Source: Winogradskyella immobilis (GTDB lineage: Bacteria; Bacteroidota; Bacteroidia; Flavobacteriales; Flavobacteriaceae). Taken from it: 64,000 nt of DNA. The stretch spans positions 165,162 through 229,161 of the forward strand of contig NZ_JAIQXX010000003.1 of NCBI RefSeq assembly GCF_021887715.1. The letters are read 5' to 3'. The notes under the pieces are model-generated. The model searched no databases. It was given only the letters and a program-made list of their open reading frames with translations, and was not told where the DNA came from. Positions 32,474-41,771 of this stretch are shown piece after piece; positions within the stretch are counted from its first letter, which is position 1; every line of letters starts with the position of its first letter. A program made the translations under genes and the position numbers.

Positions 32474-34945
32474 TTAAAACTTAGCAGCTAATCTTAAATT
32501 AAAAACACGAGGCGTTAAAAAATTGGGAACAGCAAATTGAGTTTGCGAATTAACATCTCTAACAAATGTATTAGTAATAGCATTTTGATTGTCAAAGAGA
32601 TTATAAATCTCGAAACCGAGAGATAATTCTTTAAAAGCGCGCTTCCATCTCGAGTTGTAGATACGTTCTGGGTTAACTAAAACATAAGAAATTCCTAAAT
32701 CAGCACGTCTATAATCACGTAAGCGAAACTGAAACTCTTCAGGGTTTGCAAAACTAGGTGATCCTCCAGGTAAACCAGTATTATAGGCTAAGTTGAGATA
32801 CATTTTTAAATCAGGAATATTAGGTACATAATCTTGAAATAGAATACCAAATTTTAAACGTTGATCTGTTGGTCTAGCTACATACGATTGCCCATCAGTA
32901 CGTTCTTCGGTTTTTAAATATCCAAAACTAAACCACGATTCTGTACCTGGCACAAATTCTCCATTAAGTCTTAAATCTAATCCATAAGCAAATGCGTCTG
33001 CATTATTATTAGCTCTATATCTAATACGTACATTTTCTAAAGTGTAGGTATTGACATCCGATAAACCTTTATAATAAGCTTCGGAAACCAATTTAAAAGG
33101 GCGACCCCACATTTCAAAACTATATTCATTACCTAAAACAATATGAAAAGACTTTTGAGCTTTCACGTTTGGTTGAACAGTTCCGGTAGAATCTCTAAGT
33201 TCTCTATAAAACGGAGGCTGATTGTAAATACCTCCTGCTACTCTAAAGAGCATATCCTTCTCCCAATTTGGTTTTATAGCAAATTGTCCTCGTGGACTAA
33301 TAACGGTTTGTGATACAGTTTCAAAATCATCTCCATTAACATTCCAGGTGTGAGTTCTTAAACCTAGGTTGTAAAAGACTTCGTGTCCCTTATCAGTCGT
33401 CGTTTTTTTAGTAAACTGAGCAGAAAATTGAAAACGATTTATAGTAACTTCATTAAATGCTCTAATATTTTCAAAAGCCACTAATGGACCTCTGAACGGA
33501 ACATCGGGTTGAAAGTTAGGTTGACTTATATTTGGAGGTCGAATAGAAAACCCAGCAGAATCAATAAATTCTGATTCTACCAATCGATCTCTTATATCTT
33601 CGTGTGTGTATTTCGCAGACCATTCAATTGTGCTTTCGTTGTCGACTTTATAATCTCCTCGATGTTCTACATTAACAATTAAAGCATCTAAATCGTTACG
33701 TGCACGTGTAAGTTGAGATCCAATGCCTTCACTGAATTCTACATCTCCTAAGTCTTCATCACCAATGTTGGTATTAACTTCACCTAGTCGGTATTGTGCT
33801 AAAATATCAAAGTACTCTTGCTCCGTTGTTTGGTAAGTAGAAGCGATAAGCTTTAGTGTAAGCTTATCATTATAAAAGTAATTGGCTTTAAACGCACCAA
33901 AATTGGTTTGGTATTCGTATTGCTCTTGACCTTCATAATTAATTAACAAAGCTATAGGTTCATCAATAGTCCCAAAATTAGTCTGTCGATCTCTTGGTCT
34001 AAAATTATATTGATTGAATGAAATATTACCTAAAAAATTAAGATGAAATTTATCTGAAAAGCGATACGTTAAATAGGTTTGCGCATCAGCAAAAATAGGT
34101 TCTACATCACCATTAGTTTCTAAAGAATTTAATATAAGGCCATTGTTTCTATAGCGTAAACCTGTTATGGCGGAGAACTTTCCATCTTTAGATATAACTT
34201 CTCCAGCAAGGCTACCGCCTAATAAATTTAAATCTGTTCTTATACCAAATTTAACAGGGTTTTTATAAGTAATATCTAAAACGGAAGAGAGTTTATCTCC
34301 ATGTTTGGCTTGAAAACCTCCAGCAGAAAAATCAACATTTTGTACCAAATCGGTATTTACAAAACTTAAACCTTCTTGATTTCCTGATCGAATTAAAAAA
34401 GGACGATATACTTCAATTTCATTAACATAAACTAAATTCTCATCAAAATTACCACCTCGTACAGAGTATTGCGTACTTAACTCATTCCAGATATTAACTC
34501 CTGGTAAAGTTTTTAATATGTTTTCTACACCAGGTTGCGCACCTTTAATAGTTCTAACCAATTCTGGTGATATACTAGTAACACCTTCAACACTTTGACG
34601 CGTATTTGTATTAATAACAACAGTTGCTATTTGTTCTACATCTGTTTTTAAAACCGGATTAAACTCTATTTCTTGCCCATTTTTTAGATTGAATTTAACT
34701 TCAACTTTTTTATGAGATAAATGAGTAAAGGTGATTATAACTTCGGTATTGGCAGTAATCTTTAATTCGTAAAAACCATTAATATTTGAGGTTGTTCCTT
34801 GATTGGTATTGGTTTTTATGTTTACGGCATCTAACGGGGAATTGTTTTCATCTAAAATAACACCTCTTATGGTTGCAGATTGAGAATAACCCATTGAAAT
34901 GATGAATAATAAACTAACCGAAAGTAAAAAATGTAATGGTTTCAA
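32474..34945 (-). CDS. TonB-dependent outer membrane receptor
   Basis: An 823-residue receptor. After a signal peptide (LFIISMGYSQ) comes a carboxypeptidase regulatory-like domain (ATIRGVILDENNSPLDAVNI..., about residues 24-110), a plug domain (about 120-220, with VEGVTSISPELVRTIKG and PGVNIWNELSTQYSVRGGNFDENLVY), and then a 22-strand barrel to the final LRLAAKF. The receptor imports a ligand across the outer membrane with energy from TonB; the substrate is not evident because no SusD gene, polysaccharide enzymes or iron genes are next to it. The tiny membrane gene follows 5 bases downstream. Confidence 0.9.
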   Translation of the reverse strand: MKPLHFLLSVSLLFIISMGYSQSATIRGVILDENNSPLDAVNIKTNTNQGTTSNINGFYELKITANTEVIITFTHLSHKKVEVKFNLKNGQEIEFNPVLKTDVEQIATVVINTNTRQSVEGVTSISPELVRTIKGAQPGVENILKTLPGVNIWNELSTQYSVRGGNFDENLVYVNEIEVYRPFLIRSGNQEGLSFVNTDLVQNVDFSAGGFQAKHGDKLSSVLDITYKNPVKFGIRTDLNLLGGSLAGEVISKDGKFSAITGLRYRNNGLILNSLETNGDVEPIFADAQTYLTYRFSDKFHLNFLGNISFNQYNFRPRDRQTNFGTIDEPIALLINYEGQEQYEYQTNFGAFKANYFYNDKLTLKLIASTYQTTEQEYFDILAQYRLGEVNTNIGDEDLGDVEFSEGIGSQLTRARNDLDALIVNVEHRGDYKVDNESTIEWSAKYTHEDIRDRLVESEFIDSAGFSIRPPNISQPNFQPDVPFRGPLVAFENIRAFNEVTINRFQFSAQFTKKTTTDKGHEVFYNLGLRTHTWNVNGDDFETVSQTVISPRGQFAIKPNWEKDMLFRVAGGIYNQPPFYRELRDSTGTVQPNVKAQKSFHIVLGNEYSFEMWGRPFKLVSEAYYKGLSDVNTYTLENVRIRYRANNNADAFAYGLDLRLNGEFVPGTESWFSFGYLKTEERTDGQSYVARPTDQRLKFGILFQDYVPNIPDLKMYLNLAYNTGLPGGSPSFANPEEFQFRLRDYRRADLGISYVLVNPERIYNSRWKRAFKELSLGFEIYNLFDNQNAITNTFVRDVNSQTQFAVPNFLTPRVFNLRLAAKF

Positions 34946-34956
34946 ATAGATGTATT

Positions 34957-36645
34957 TTATTTTCTAAAAAAGGTTGCTTCAAATGTAGAACTATTTCCGA
35001 CATTATCGGTTACTATAATTTTTAAATTGTTTTCTGTATCTGTAACGACATTATCATTAAAATCGTGTGTTAGAAGTCCGGTTTTATAATCATATTCCAT
35101 TAAAATCCATTTTCCATTAACTGTAGCTCTGTAATTAGAAATGCCAGATAAGTCATCACTTATTTTAACTTTTAAATATCTGTATTTGCTCAACCATTTT
35201 TTTGGAGTAAAATTTACAGGTCTTATTTTTGGGGTTATAGTGTCTGTCGCTAAAACATATTGCCCAAAAATTTTACTGCGTGCAGACAAAGTATCTCCTT
35301 TGCGAGTAGTAGACACATAACTTGGTTTTTTATAGTAGCCAAATAATCTAGCAATAAACAATTTGTCTTTATCGATATCTTTATAATTACTAATATCATA
35401 GTTAACTATAAAGTTTTTTTGTAATGGTACAATATCTTTATGTAAACTTATAGTATCTGAATTGACTTTGAAATCAATCAATAAATCATCGTATACCGTA
35501 TTATTATAGAATATTACACTCGACTTATTTCCTTCTAATACTGTGGTTGCCGCATTTTTAATTAACGATAAGTTTGGGTGACTCTCTAAATTTTCATTTT
35601 TAGAAATGCTAAACTCTCCTTTTATTGGTATATCTAAAGTAGTTGTATTGTTTTTATAATCGCTAATCTCTACTTTATATATAGAAGCAGTACTATCTTC
35701 TATTTTTATATACCCATTATCAACAACGCCTTTAAATAAACTTAAAGGATTATTGGCTTCTATGAATAGTTTTTGGACTCGTGTTTTTTTAGTTTTAAAT
35801 AGCTCAAAATCGACATAACGATTAAGATGTTTAGTTTCGTCAAAACTAAAACGTTTAAAATTAACTTCTAACACCTTATTTCCATTAAAAAATGATTTTA
35901 TGTTACTGACTCCATTTTTATTAGGAGCCAAATCTTGCCTATCGTTTGTTACAACTCCAAAACCAATATCTCCATATGCAGAAATTTTTTCGGCAGAATA
36001 ATCTCCATTAGCGTTTGGGATTAATCGTAATGGAGTGCGTTTATTTTCTCCGTTTATAAAAGAAGTTTTGTTTTTAGGATACGCATAAACACCAGTTATA
36101 AAAGGTTTTTTAGTGTCCTTAATATTAATTCCAAAAAGCATTGGATTAATAGGCCGTTCGGCATTATCTCTAATTTCAAAATGTAGATGTGGTCCGCCAG
36201 AGCCTCCTGTGTTTCCAGAGAATGCTACAATTTCATCTCTAGAAATAAGAAGCTCATCAGTATTAGGAAAGAATTCCACTTCATAACTCTCTTTCTCATA
36301 TTGACGCTTTTTTACATAAGCCTCTATTTTTGGCGAAAATTTCTTTAAGTGAGCATATACAGTTGTGTATCCGTTTGGATGTGTAATGTAAAGTGCTTTT
36401 CCATAACCAAAATGAGATACTTTTATTCGACTTACATAGCCATCAGCGGCAGTATAAACTTTTAAGCCTTGTTTTTGTTGCGTTTTAATATCTAGCCCAG
36501 AATGAAAATGATTTGAACGTAATTCTGCAAAAGATCCTGAAAGTACTAATGTAATATCTAAAGGATTTCTAAAATAATCTTGAGGGTATTCCGATTGCGA
36601 AAATACTTGTAGGGGAAGTAAAATAAGGAGCAAAATATATTTCAT
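34957..36645 (-). CDS. M23-family (LytM) peptidase, envelope-located
   Basis: The open frame starts upstream at 36738, but ATG 36645 gives a proper signal peptide (YILLLILLPLQVFSQ), so I use that start (562 residues). The N-terminal M23 domain has zinc ligands HFHSGLD (His48, Asp52) and the GGPHLHFEIRD motif (His153, His155), with GYTTVYAHL in between. The rest is a long beta-rich region of unknown role, about 400 residues. All zinc ligands are present, so endopeptidase activity on peptidoglycan is likely. Its gene is in a run with the TonB receptor 11 bases downstream. Confidence 0.85.
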   Translation of the reverse strand: MKYILLLILLPLQVFSQSEYPQDYFRNPLDITLVLSGSFAELRSNHFHSGLDIKTQQKQGLKVYTAADGYVSRIKVSHFGYGKALYITHPNGYTTVYAHLKKFSPKIEAYVKKRQYEKESYEVEFFPNTDELLISRDEIVAFSGNTGGSGGPHLHFEIRDNAERPINPMLFGINIKDTKKPFITGVYAYPKNKTSFINGENKRTPLRLIPNANGDYSAEKISAYGDIGFGVVTNDRQDLAPNKNGVSNIKSFFNGNKVLEVNFKRFSFDETKHLNRYVDFELFKTKKTRVQKLFIEANNPLSLFKGVVDNGYIKIEDSTASIYKVEISDYKNNTTTLDIPIKGEFSISKNENLESHPNLSLIKNAATTVLEGNKSSVIFYNNTVYDDLLIDFKVNSDTISLHKDIVPLQKNFIVNYDISNYKDIDKDKLFIARLFGYYKKPSYVSTTRKGDTLSARSKIFGQYVLATDTITPKIRPVNFTPKKWLSKYRYLKVKISDDLSGISNYRATVNGKWILMEYDYKTGLLTHDFNDNVVTDTENNLKIIVTDNVGNSSTFEATFFRK

Positions 36646-36768
36646 ACAATGGACAATTAAAGCTAAAGTATTAATTTGAAAATAATAACCCAAGCTTAAG
36701 TCTGTATTATTTTTCTTAACAATTTGAGAACAATACAATTATCATTTTTAAAAATTATTACAAAACAA

Positions 36769-36799
36769 TTGTGTTTTTTCAAATGGTATGTTAACTTTG
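36769..36799 (+). promoter_or_regulatory. Housekeeping promoter of the coiled-coil/zapA unit
   Basis: TTG at 36769-36771 and TAACTTTG at 36792-36799, separated by 20 bases, end 24 bases before the ATG of the coiled-coil gene. A good fit to the Bacteroidota promoter. Confidence 0.6.
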
Positions 36800-36823
36800 T
36801 TACTAGAGTATTGAAATGCTGAA

Positions 36824-37114
36824 ATGAGTAAAATTGAAGATATTGTTGATGGTTTAGAGAATAAAATCTCTAAAATATTACACAAGCAAGAGGTTTTAAA
36901 ACAAACCAATGCAAAGCTCTCAGAAGAATTAGAGCAACATCAACAAAAAATACTTCGGTATCAAGAAGAAATAGCTACTTGGGCTGAGAAGTACGATACA
37001 CTTAAAATAGCAAATTCAATGCTTGGTAGTGACGAAAATAAACGAGAAACAAAACTCAAAATAAACACATTAATAAGAGATATTGATCACTGTATTGCTC
37101 AATTATCTGAATAA
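36824..37114 (+). CDS. Small coiled-coil protein upstream of zapA (ZapB-like)
   Basis: A 96-residue protein that is nearly all helical coiled coil: ENKISKILHKQEVLKQTNAKLSEELEQHQQKILRYQEEI with heptad-spaced hydrophobic residues, then a tail of LIRDIDHCIAQLSE. Size and location directly upstream of zapA (15-base gap) suggest a ZapB-like partner in Z-ring assembly, but sequence similarity to ZapB cannot be claimed from heptads alone. Confidence 0.7.
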   Translation: MSKIEDIVDGLENKISKILHKQEVLKQTNAKLSEELEQHQQKILRYQEEIATWAEKYDTLKIANSMLGSDENKRETKLKINTLIRDIDHCIAQLSE

Positions 37115-37129
37115 TGTTAATCGATTTTA

Positions 37130-37417
37130 ATGGCAGAACAGCTTAAAATAAAACTCTCAATAGCAAACAGAGTTTACCCGCTAACCATTGCACCTAGTCA
37201 GGAAGAAGGTTTGCGTAAAGCGACAAAGAAAATAGAAGCCATGATTAGTCAGTTTGAGCAAAATTACTCTGTTAGAGATAAGCAAGATGTTTTGGCAATG
37301 TGTGCCTTGCAATTTGCAGCTCAAGTAGAGCAAAAAACAATAGATAAAGAGTATGTAAATGAAGAAGTTCAAGAAAAGTTAGAAGCTTTAAGTGAACTTT
37401 TACAATCGCATATATAA
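37130..37417 (+). CDS. zapA: Cell division protein ZapA
   Basis: A 95-residue ZapA-family FtsZ-binding protein. It starts with LKIKLSIANRVYPLTIAPSQEEGLRKA, the characteristic IxGRxYPL-like strand followed by the long coiled-coil helix with ATKKIEAMISQFEQNYSVRDKQDVLAMCALQFA. It promotes Z-ring bundling at midcell. The gene sits between the coiled-coil gene and the probable 6S RNA, as zapA sits next to ssrS in many proteobacteria. Confidence 0.9.
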   Translation: MAEQLKIKLSIANRVYPLTIAPSQEEGLRKATKKIEAMISQFEQNYSVRDKQDVLAMCALQFAAQVEQKTIDKEYVNEEVQEKLEALSELLQSHI

Positions 37418-37449
37418 CTCGTACGTTCTTTAAAATACAAAAGGTTACT

Positions 37450-37638
37450 GCCTACATTAGTTATATTTTTTGATAAACTCAACGTTAATTCTTTAAAAAG
37501 GGTGAGTTGAAGTTGTAAAACCGTGCTGCTAGTGCTGATTTATTTCAGTATCTCGGGCAGATTTTTGAGCAGCTTGTTAGCCCTAAACTTGTTTTTAAGG
37601 AGTTTATACAGAATCCAAAACTGATGTAGGCTTTTTTT
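37450..37638 (+). ncRNA. ssrS: Probable 6S RNA
   Basis: Between zapA and rny a stretch of about 185 bases folds with a 13-bp terminal stem: GCCTACATTAGTT at 37450-37462 pairs with AACTGATGTAGGC at 37619-37631 (one G-U pair), and TTTTTTT follows as terminator. Inside there are AGTGCTGATTTATTTCAGTATC and GCTGCTA...AGCAGC pairings and an open middle. Length, the long terminal stem, internal bubble and neighbouring zapA match 6S RNA, the regulator of the housekeeping polymerase. It is a structural inference; no database model was run. Confidence 0.75.
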
Positions 37639-37655
37639 ATATACTAAACTAAACA

Positions 37656-39239
37656 ATGAACATGGACACTAACACAATTTTATATATTGTAGGAGGAGTA
37701 GTATTAGGACTAATACTTGGATATATTATCGCTAAAACTTTAGAAAAAAATAATGCTTCTAAATTAATGAAAGAAGCTAAGAAAGAGGCAGATGTTATAT
37801 TAAAAGAAGCTAAAATTAATGGAGAGAATCTTAGAAAAGAGAAAGAGTTAAAAGCAAAGGAAAAGTTTATAGAGCTTAAGGCAGAACACGAAAAAGTGAT
37901 TTTTTCTCGTGATAAAAAGATGGCTGAAGCAGAAAAACGTATTAGAGATAAAGAATCTCAAATTTCTAATGAGTTATCTAAATCTAAGAAATCAAATCAA
38001 TCTTTAGATGATAAAATTAAAGATTATGATTTTAGATTAGAGTTTTTAGAGAAGAAGAAAGAAGAAGTAGAAAAAGCACATAAAAGCCAGATAAAACAGT
38101 TAGAAGTAATTTCCTCGCTTTCTGCAGAAGATGCCAAAGAACAACTAGTACAATCTTTAAAAGAAGAAGCTAAAACAGATGCGATGGCATTTGTGCAAGA
38201 TAAAGTAGAAGAAGCCAAACTTACCGCACAACAAGAAGCAAAAAAGATTATTATTAATACGATACAGCGTATAGGAACTGAAGAAGCTGTTGATAATTGT
38301 GTTTCTGTATTTAACATAGAGTCTGATGACGTAAAAGGCCGTATAATAGGAAGAGAAGGCCGAAATATTAGAGCTATTGAAGCGGCTACAGGAGTTGAAA
38401 TTATTGTAGACGATACTCCAGAAGCTATTATATTATCTTGTTTTGATTCTGTTCGTAGAGAAGTTGCTAGATTGTCATTACATAAGTTGGTTACAGACGG
38501 TCGTATTCATCCGGCTCGTATCGAAGAAATTGTAAAGAAGACTCAAAAACAAATAGAACAAGAAATCATAGAAGTTGGTAAAAGAACAGTTATTGATTTA
38601 GGAATTCATGGACTAAACCCAGAGTTGATAAAAATGGTAGGACGTATGAAATACCGTTCGTCATATGGGCAAAATTTATTACAGCATTCACGTGAGGTAG
38701 CTAAGCTTTGTGGTGTAATGGCAGCAGAGTTAGGGCTAAATCCTAAATTAGCGAAACGTGCCGGATTATTACACGATATAGGTAAAGTACCAGATGCAGA
38801 AGCAGATATGGAGACACCACATGCTATTTTAGGGATGAAATGGGCAGAAAAATATGGAGAGAAAAAAGAAGTCTGTAATGCTATTGGAGCTCACCATGAT
38901 GAGATTGAAATGACATCATTATTATCTCCAATTATTCAAGTCTGTGATGCTATTTCGGGCGCAAGACCAGGCGCAAGACGTCAAGTATTAGATTCATACA
39001 TACAACGATTAAAAGATTTAGAAGCTGTAGCTTTTGAATTTACAGGAGTAAAGAAAGCTTATGCTATACAAGCAGGTAGAGAATTACGTGTTATTGTAGA
39101 AAGCGAAAAAGTAAGCGATGATAAAGCTGCAAGTTTATCGTTTGAGATTTCTCAAAAAATTCAAACAGATATGACCTATCCTGGGCAAGTAAAAGTTACT
39201 GTGATTAGAGAAACTAGAGCAGTAAATATTGCGAAATAA
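37656..39239 (+). CDS. rny: Ribonuclease Y
   Basis: The 527-residue membrane-anchored endoribonuclease begins mRNA decay. An N-terminal transmembrane helix ([22 protein letters not shown], about 8-29) precedes a long coiled coil (about 30-165), a KH domain at about 225-290 with [22 protein letters not shown], and a HD domain with [11 protein letters not shown] near 341 and [10 protein letters not shown] near 370, the metal-binding residues. The C-terminal domain is complete. Start is at 37656, or at the Met three codons on (37662). It follows the 6S RNA. Confidence 0.94.
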   Translation: MNMDTNTILYIVGGVVLGLILGYIIAKTLEKNNASKLMKEAKKEADVILKEAKINGENLRKEKELKAKEKFIELKAEHEKVIFSRDKKMAEAEKRIRDKESQISNELSKSKKSNQSLDDKIKDYDFRLEFLEKKKEEVEKAHKSQIKQLEVISSLSAEDAKEQLVQSLKEEAKTDAMAFVQDKVEEAKLTAQQEAKKIIINTIQRIGTEEAVDNCVSVFNIESDDVKGRIIGREGRNIRAIEAATGVEIIVDDTPEAIILSCFDSVRREVARLSLHKLVTDGRIHPARIEEIVKKTQKQIEQEIIEVGKRTVIDLGIHGLNPELIKMVGRMKYRSSYGQNLLQHSREVAKLCGVMAAELGLNPKLAKRAGLLHDIGKVPDAEADMETPHAILGMKWAEKYGEKKEVCNAIGAHHDEIEMTSLLSPIIQVCDAISGARPGARRQVLDSYIQRLKDLEAVAFEFTGVKKAYAIQAGRELRVIVESEKVSDDKAASLSFEISQKIQTDMTYPGQVKVTVIRETRAVNIAK

Positions 39240-39278
39240 AAAAGATAACTTCTAATAAATAATTAGACTTTAAAATAT

Positions 39279-39312
39279 GCTGAAAAATACCCATAAGCAG
39301 GTATTTTTCAGC
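39279..39312. terminator. Perfect 13-bp hairpin after rny
   Basis: GCTGAAAAATACC and GGTATTTTTCAGC flank an 8-base loop 40 bases after the rny stop. No T run follows on either strand, so it may be a terminator that ends in GTATTT or an RNA-stabilising structure. Confidence 0.5.
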
Positions 39313-39373
39313 GTATTTATATTCTCTAGGTTTGTGTTAAATTATTAATAAACCAATTTTAACATTACACATT

Positions 39374-40036
39374 ATGAGAATACTATTTACCATTTTAGCA
39401 TTTATTACTATCTTAAATGTTTCAGCTCAAAAAACAAGAATTACAACATCTGAACCCGACGCACAAATTTTAGTCAATGGAGAAAAAGTAGGCAATGGGT
39501 CCTATACCTTAAAATTAAGTAATAAAGATTGTTATAACGTTAGAGCAAGTAAACCAGGTTTTTTGAAATACGAAGTCACACTTTGCGGTAAAAAAGCAGG
39601 TCCACAAGCCCCAAAAACACATTTCTTTGATATGCAAAAAGATGATTCTGAAATTGCATCAATACAAACAGATCAAGCTAATGTTGATTTTGAAATAATT
39701 GTAAATCCTGAGCTATCTGTAGATGAAGCCTGGAAGTTAGTGTACTTGATTGTAACAGATTATTTCGATGCTATTGAGGTAAGTGATAAAGAAACAAGTT
39801 ATTTAAGAACGGCCTGGTCTGTTCAGAGTTTTTTGCAAAATACTATTAGAACTCGTATGATAATAAAATTAGCAAACTCTTCTCCATTGACCTATAAGGT
39901 TAAACTAAATAGCGAATATAGTGGGTCAGCCAGAACTAGTGTTAAAGCTGATGAATTATATAGAGCATGGGATAGAGTTTTAAGAAAATATGAAAATGTA
40001 ATTGGCGATTTTAGTACAAGATTGCAAAAGAAGTAG
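39374..40036 (+). CDS. Secreted PEGA-like protein
   Basis: A 220-residue protein with a signal peptide (LAFITILNVSAQ, cleaved near 19). The next part ITTSEPDAQILVNGEKVGNGSYTLKL and VRASKPGFLKYEVTL has the PEGA-domain pattern of surface proteins in Bacteroidota. The C-terminal half (about 95-215) is a separate helix-strand domain with ELSVDEAWKLVYLIVTDYFD, not recognised. Function unknown. It stands alone, with a hairpin before and the convergent xerD gene after. Confidence 0.65.
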   Translation: MRILFTILAFITILNVSAQKTRITTSEPDAQILVNGEKVGNGSYTLKLSNKDCYNVRASKPGFLKYEVTLCGKKAGPQAPKTHFFDMQKDDSEIASIQTDQANVDFEIIVNPELSVDEAWKLVYLIVTDYFDAIEVSDKETSYLRTAWSVQSFLQNTIRTRMIIKLANSSPLTYKVKLNSEYSGSARTSVKADELYRAWDRVLRKYENVIGDFSTRLQKK

Positions 40037-40054
40037 TTATATAATGAATTAAGA

Positions 40055-40978
40055 TTATTCTTTTGTAACAAATTTTCTAGGATGAAATTTATTGAGCACA
40101 GTATTTAAGTGAGAGCGATCTATATGTGTATAAATCTCTGTTGTGGTAATACTTTCATGTCCTAGCATCATCTGTATAGCTTTTAAATCGGCACCATTTT
40201 CTAGTAAATGTGTTGCAAAAGAATGTCTAAATGTATGTGGCGATACTGTTTTTTTTAACCCTATTTTTTTAACCAGCTGCTTTATTATAGTAAATATCAT
40301 AGCTCTTGTAAGCTTATGACCTTTGTAGTTAAGAAATAAAATATCTTTAGCATCTGCGTCAATATCTATATGTTTTCTAATGTCTTTCCATATCAATATA
40401 TACTTTTTGGTAGTGTCTCCAATAGGTACAAAGCGCTCTTTATTACCTTTACCTCTTACTTTAATAAATCCTTCATCAAAAAATAAATCAGAAATTTTTA
40501 AATCGGTTAATTCACTAACACGAAGACCACAGCTGTATAATGTTTCTATAATAGCCTTATTTCTATGTCCTAGATTAATGTTTCTATATTGGTAATTTAA
40601 GTCAATAGCATCAATAAGATTATCTATGTCTTCAATAGATAATGTATCAGGCAATTTTCGACCTAAACGAGGTGATTCTATTAAATCGAGAGGATTTGTT
40701 GCTCTATAATTTTCAAAAATAAGATAGTTAAAAAAATTACGAAGCCCAGAAATAATACGTGCTTGGGATCTTGGACTTAATTCTTTTGAGATTTTATAGA
40801 TAAATTGTTGAACAGTTTCGTTATCAATCTTTATTGGTGAAATACTGTTTGAGTTTTTTTCTAAAAATAAAATTAACCGTTTAATATCATAAACATAGTT
40901 GTCAATAGAATTTACAGATAATCCTCGTTCTATTTTTAGGTAGTGTTTATAATCCGTAATAGCGTTTGACCAATTCAT
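40055..40978 (-). CDS. xerD: Site-specific tyrosine recombinase XerD
   Basis: A 307-residue tyrosine recombinase that resolves chromosome dimers at dif. The N-terminal SAM-like domain is at 1-85 (DYKHYLKIERGLSVNSIDNYVYDIKRL). Catalytic residues are Arg153 (CGLRVSEL), Lys178 (GKGNKERF), His248 and Arg251 (HTFRHSFATHLL), His274 (LGHESITTTE) and Tyr283 (IYTH). All six are present. It could be one of two Xer proteins; the homologue is not in this window. Divergent from aroQ. Confidence 0.92.
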   Translation of the reverse strand: MNWSNAITDYKHYLKIERGLSVNSIDNYVYDIKRLILFLEKNSNSISPIKIDNETVQQFIYKISKELSPRSQARIISGLRNFFNYLIFENYRATNPLDLIESPRLGRKLPDTLSIEDIDNLIDAIDLNYQYRNINLGHRNKAIIETLYSCGLRVSELTDLKISDLFFDEGFIKVRGKGNKERFVPIGDTTKKYILIWKDIRKHIDIDADAKDILFLNYKGHKLTRAMIFTIIKQLVKKIGLKKTVSPHTFRHSFATHLLENGADLKAIQMMLGHESITTTEIYTHIDRSHLNTVLNKFHPRKFVTKE

Positions 40979-41015
40979 AGTTTAAAAGTAACTATTTTTA
41001 TAATATATTTACCAC

Positions 41016-41432
41016 ATGAAGAAACTCATTATTATTAATGGACCTAATATAAACCTCTTAGGTAAAAGAGAACCAGAGATTTATGGTAATCAAACTTTTG
41101 AAGATTGTCTTGAAGTATTAAAAGCTAAATACAATACTATTAGTATAGAATATTTCCAATCTAATATTGAGGGAGAATTGATAGATAAATTACAAGAGGT
41201 TGGTTTCTCTCATGATGGAATTATACTTAATGCAGCAGCATATACTCATACTTCAGTGGGTATTGGGGATGCTGTTAAAGCTATTGAGACACCAGTGATT
41301 GAGGTACATATCTCTAATACATTTGCAAGAGAGGCATTTAGGCATCAATCATATATTTCTGCGGGTGCAAAAGGCGTCATTCTTGGTTTTGGCTTACAAA
41401 GTTACGATTTAGCCGTACAAAGCTTTATTTAA
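41016..41432 (+). CDS. aroQ: Type II 3-dehydroquinate dehydratase
   Basis: A 138-residue dodecameric enzyme of the shikimate pathway. Motifs are NGPNINLLGKREPEIYG at 8-24, with the catalytic Tyr and Arg, NAAAYTHTSVGIGDAV and EVHISNTFAREAFRHQSYIS near 90-110. Length is right for type II. It supplies chorismate for aromatic amino acids and indirectly for the men pathway. Stands alone, divergent from xerD. Confidence 0.94.
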   Translation: MKKLIIINGPNINLLGKREPEIYGNQTFEDCLEVLKAKYNTISIEYFQSNIEGELIDKLQEVGFSHDGIILNAAAYTHTSVGIGDAVKAIETPVIEVHISNTFAREAFRHQSYISAGAKGVILGFGLQSYDLAVQSFI

Positions 41433-41771
41433 TAGAAATCTTAAAATATTAAGATTATCCTCATCTTTTTTAACGATTATTTGATAATAGTTTATGATTT
41501 AGTTATGATTGGTTGGAGATTTATAACTATAAATTTGATGGTATCAACAATATATCATCAATCAATTAAAAAATGAACAGTTATTTTTTCGCCTTTTACT
41601 ACTAGTTATATATTCAATGTAATACTTCTCGATTAAAAAGAAGCACATGTTAATATCTGTTTTTAATCAATAGACGTTCTAAATGTTATTTGGTTGGTTA
41701 TAATTTTTAGAACTAAAAAAAGACGATTCTTAAAAGGAATCGTCTTTTATTTATAGAATTATTTTTTATTA
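41433..41771. other. Intergenic stretch between aroQ and lpdA
   Basis: This 339-base stretch has no reading frame worth calling. It begins with an AATCTTAA...TTAAGATT hairpin (41437-41456) and ends with a strong bidirectional terminator; otherwise it is AT-rich with no recognised feature. Confidence 0.7.
41715..41749. terminator. Bidirectional terminator between aroQ and lpdA
   Basis: A stem AAAAAAAGACGATTC / GAATCGTCTTTTATT with A and T runs on both sides and a 7-base loop, shortly before the stop codon of minus-strand lpdA. Confidence 0.88.

Noticed and set aside
36646..36738. Upstream start for the M23 peptidase
   Set aside because: The extra 31 residues would bury the signal peptide that starts at ATG 36645.
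38024..38317. Minus-strand frame inside rny, Ser/Cys-rich
   Set aside because: Antisense shadow of the coiled-coil codons of RNase Y.
40055..40978. Integrase of a mobile element
   Set aside because: The protein matches XerD in length and catalytic residues, and there are no att repeats, excisionase or cargo genes around it.
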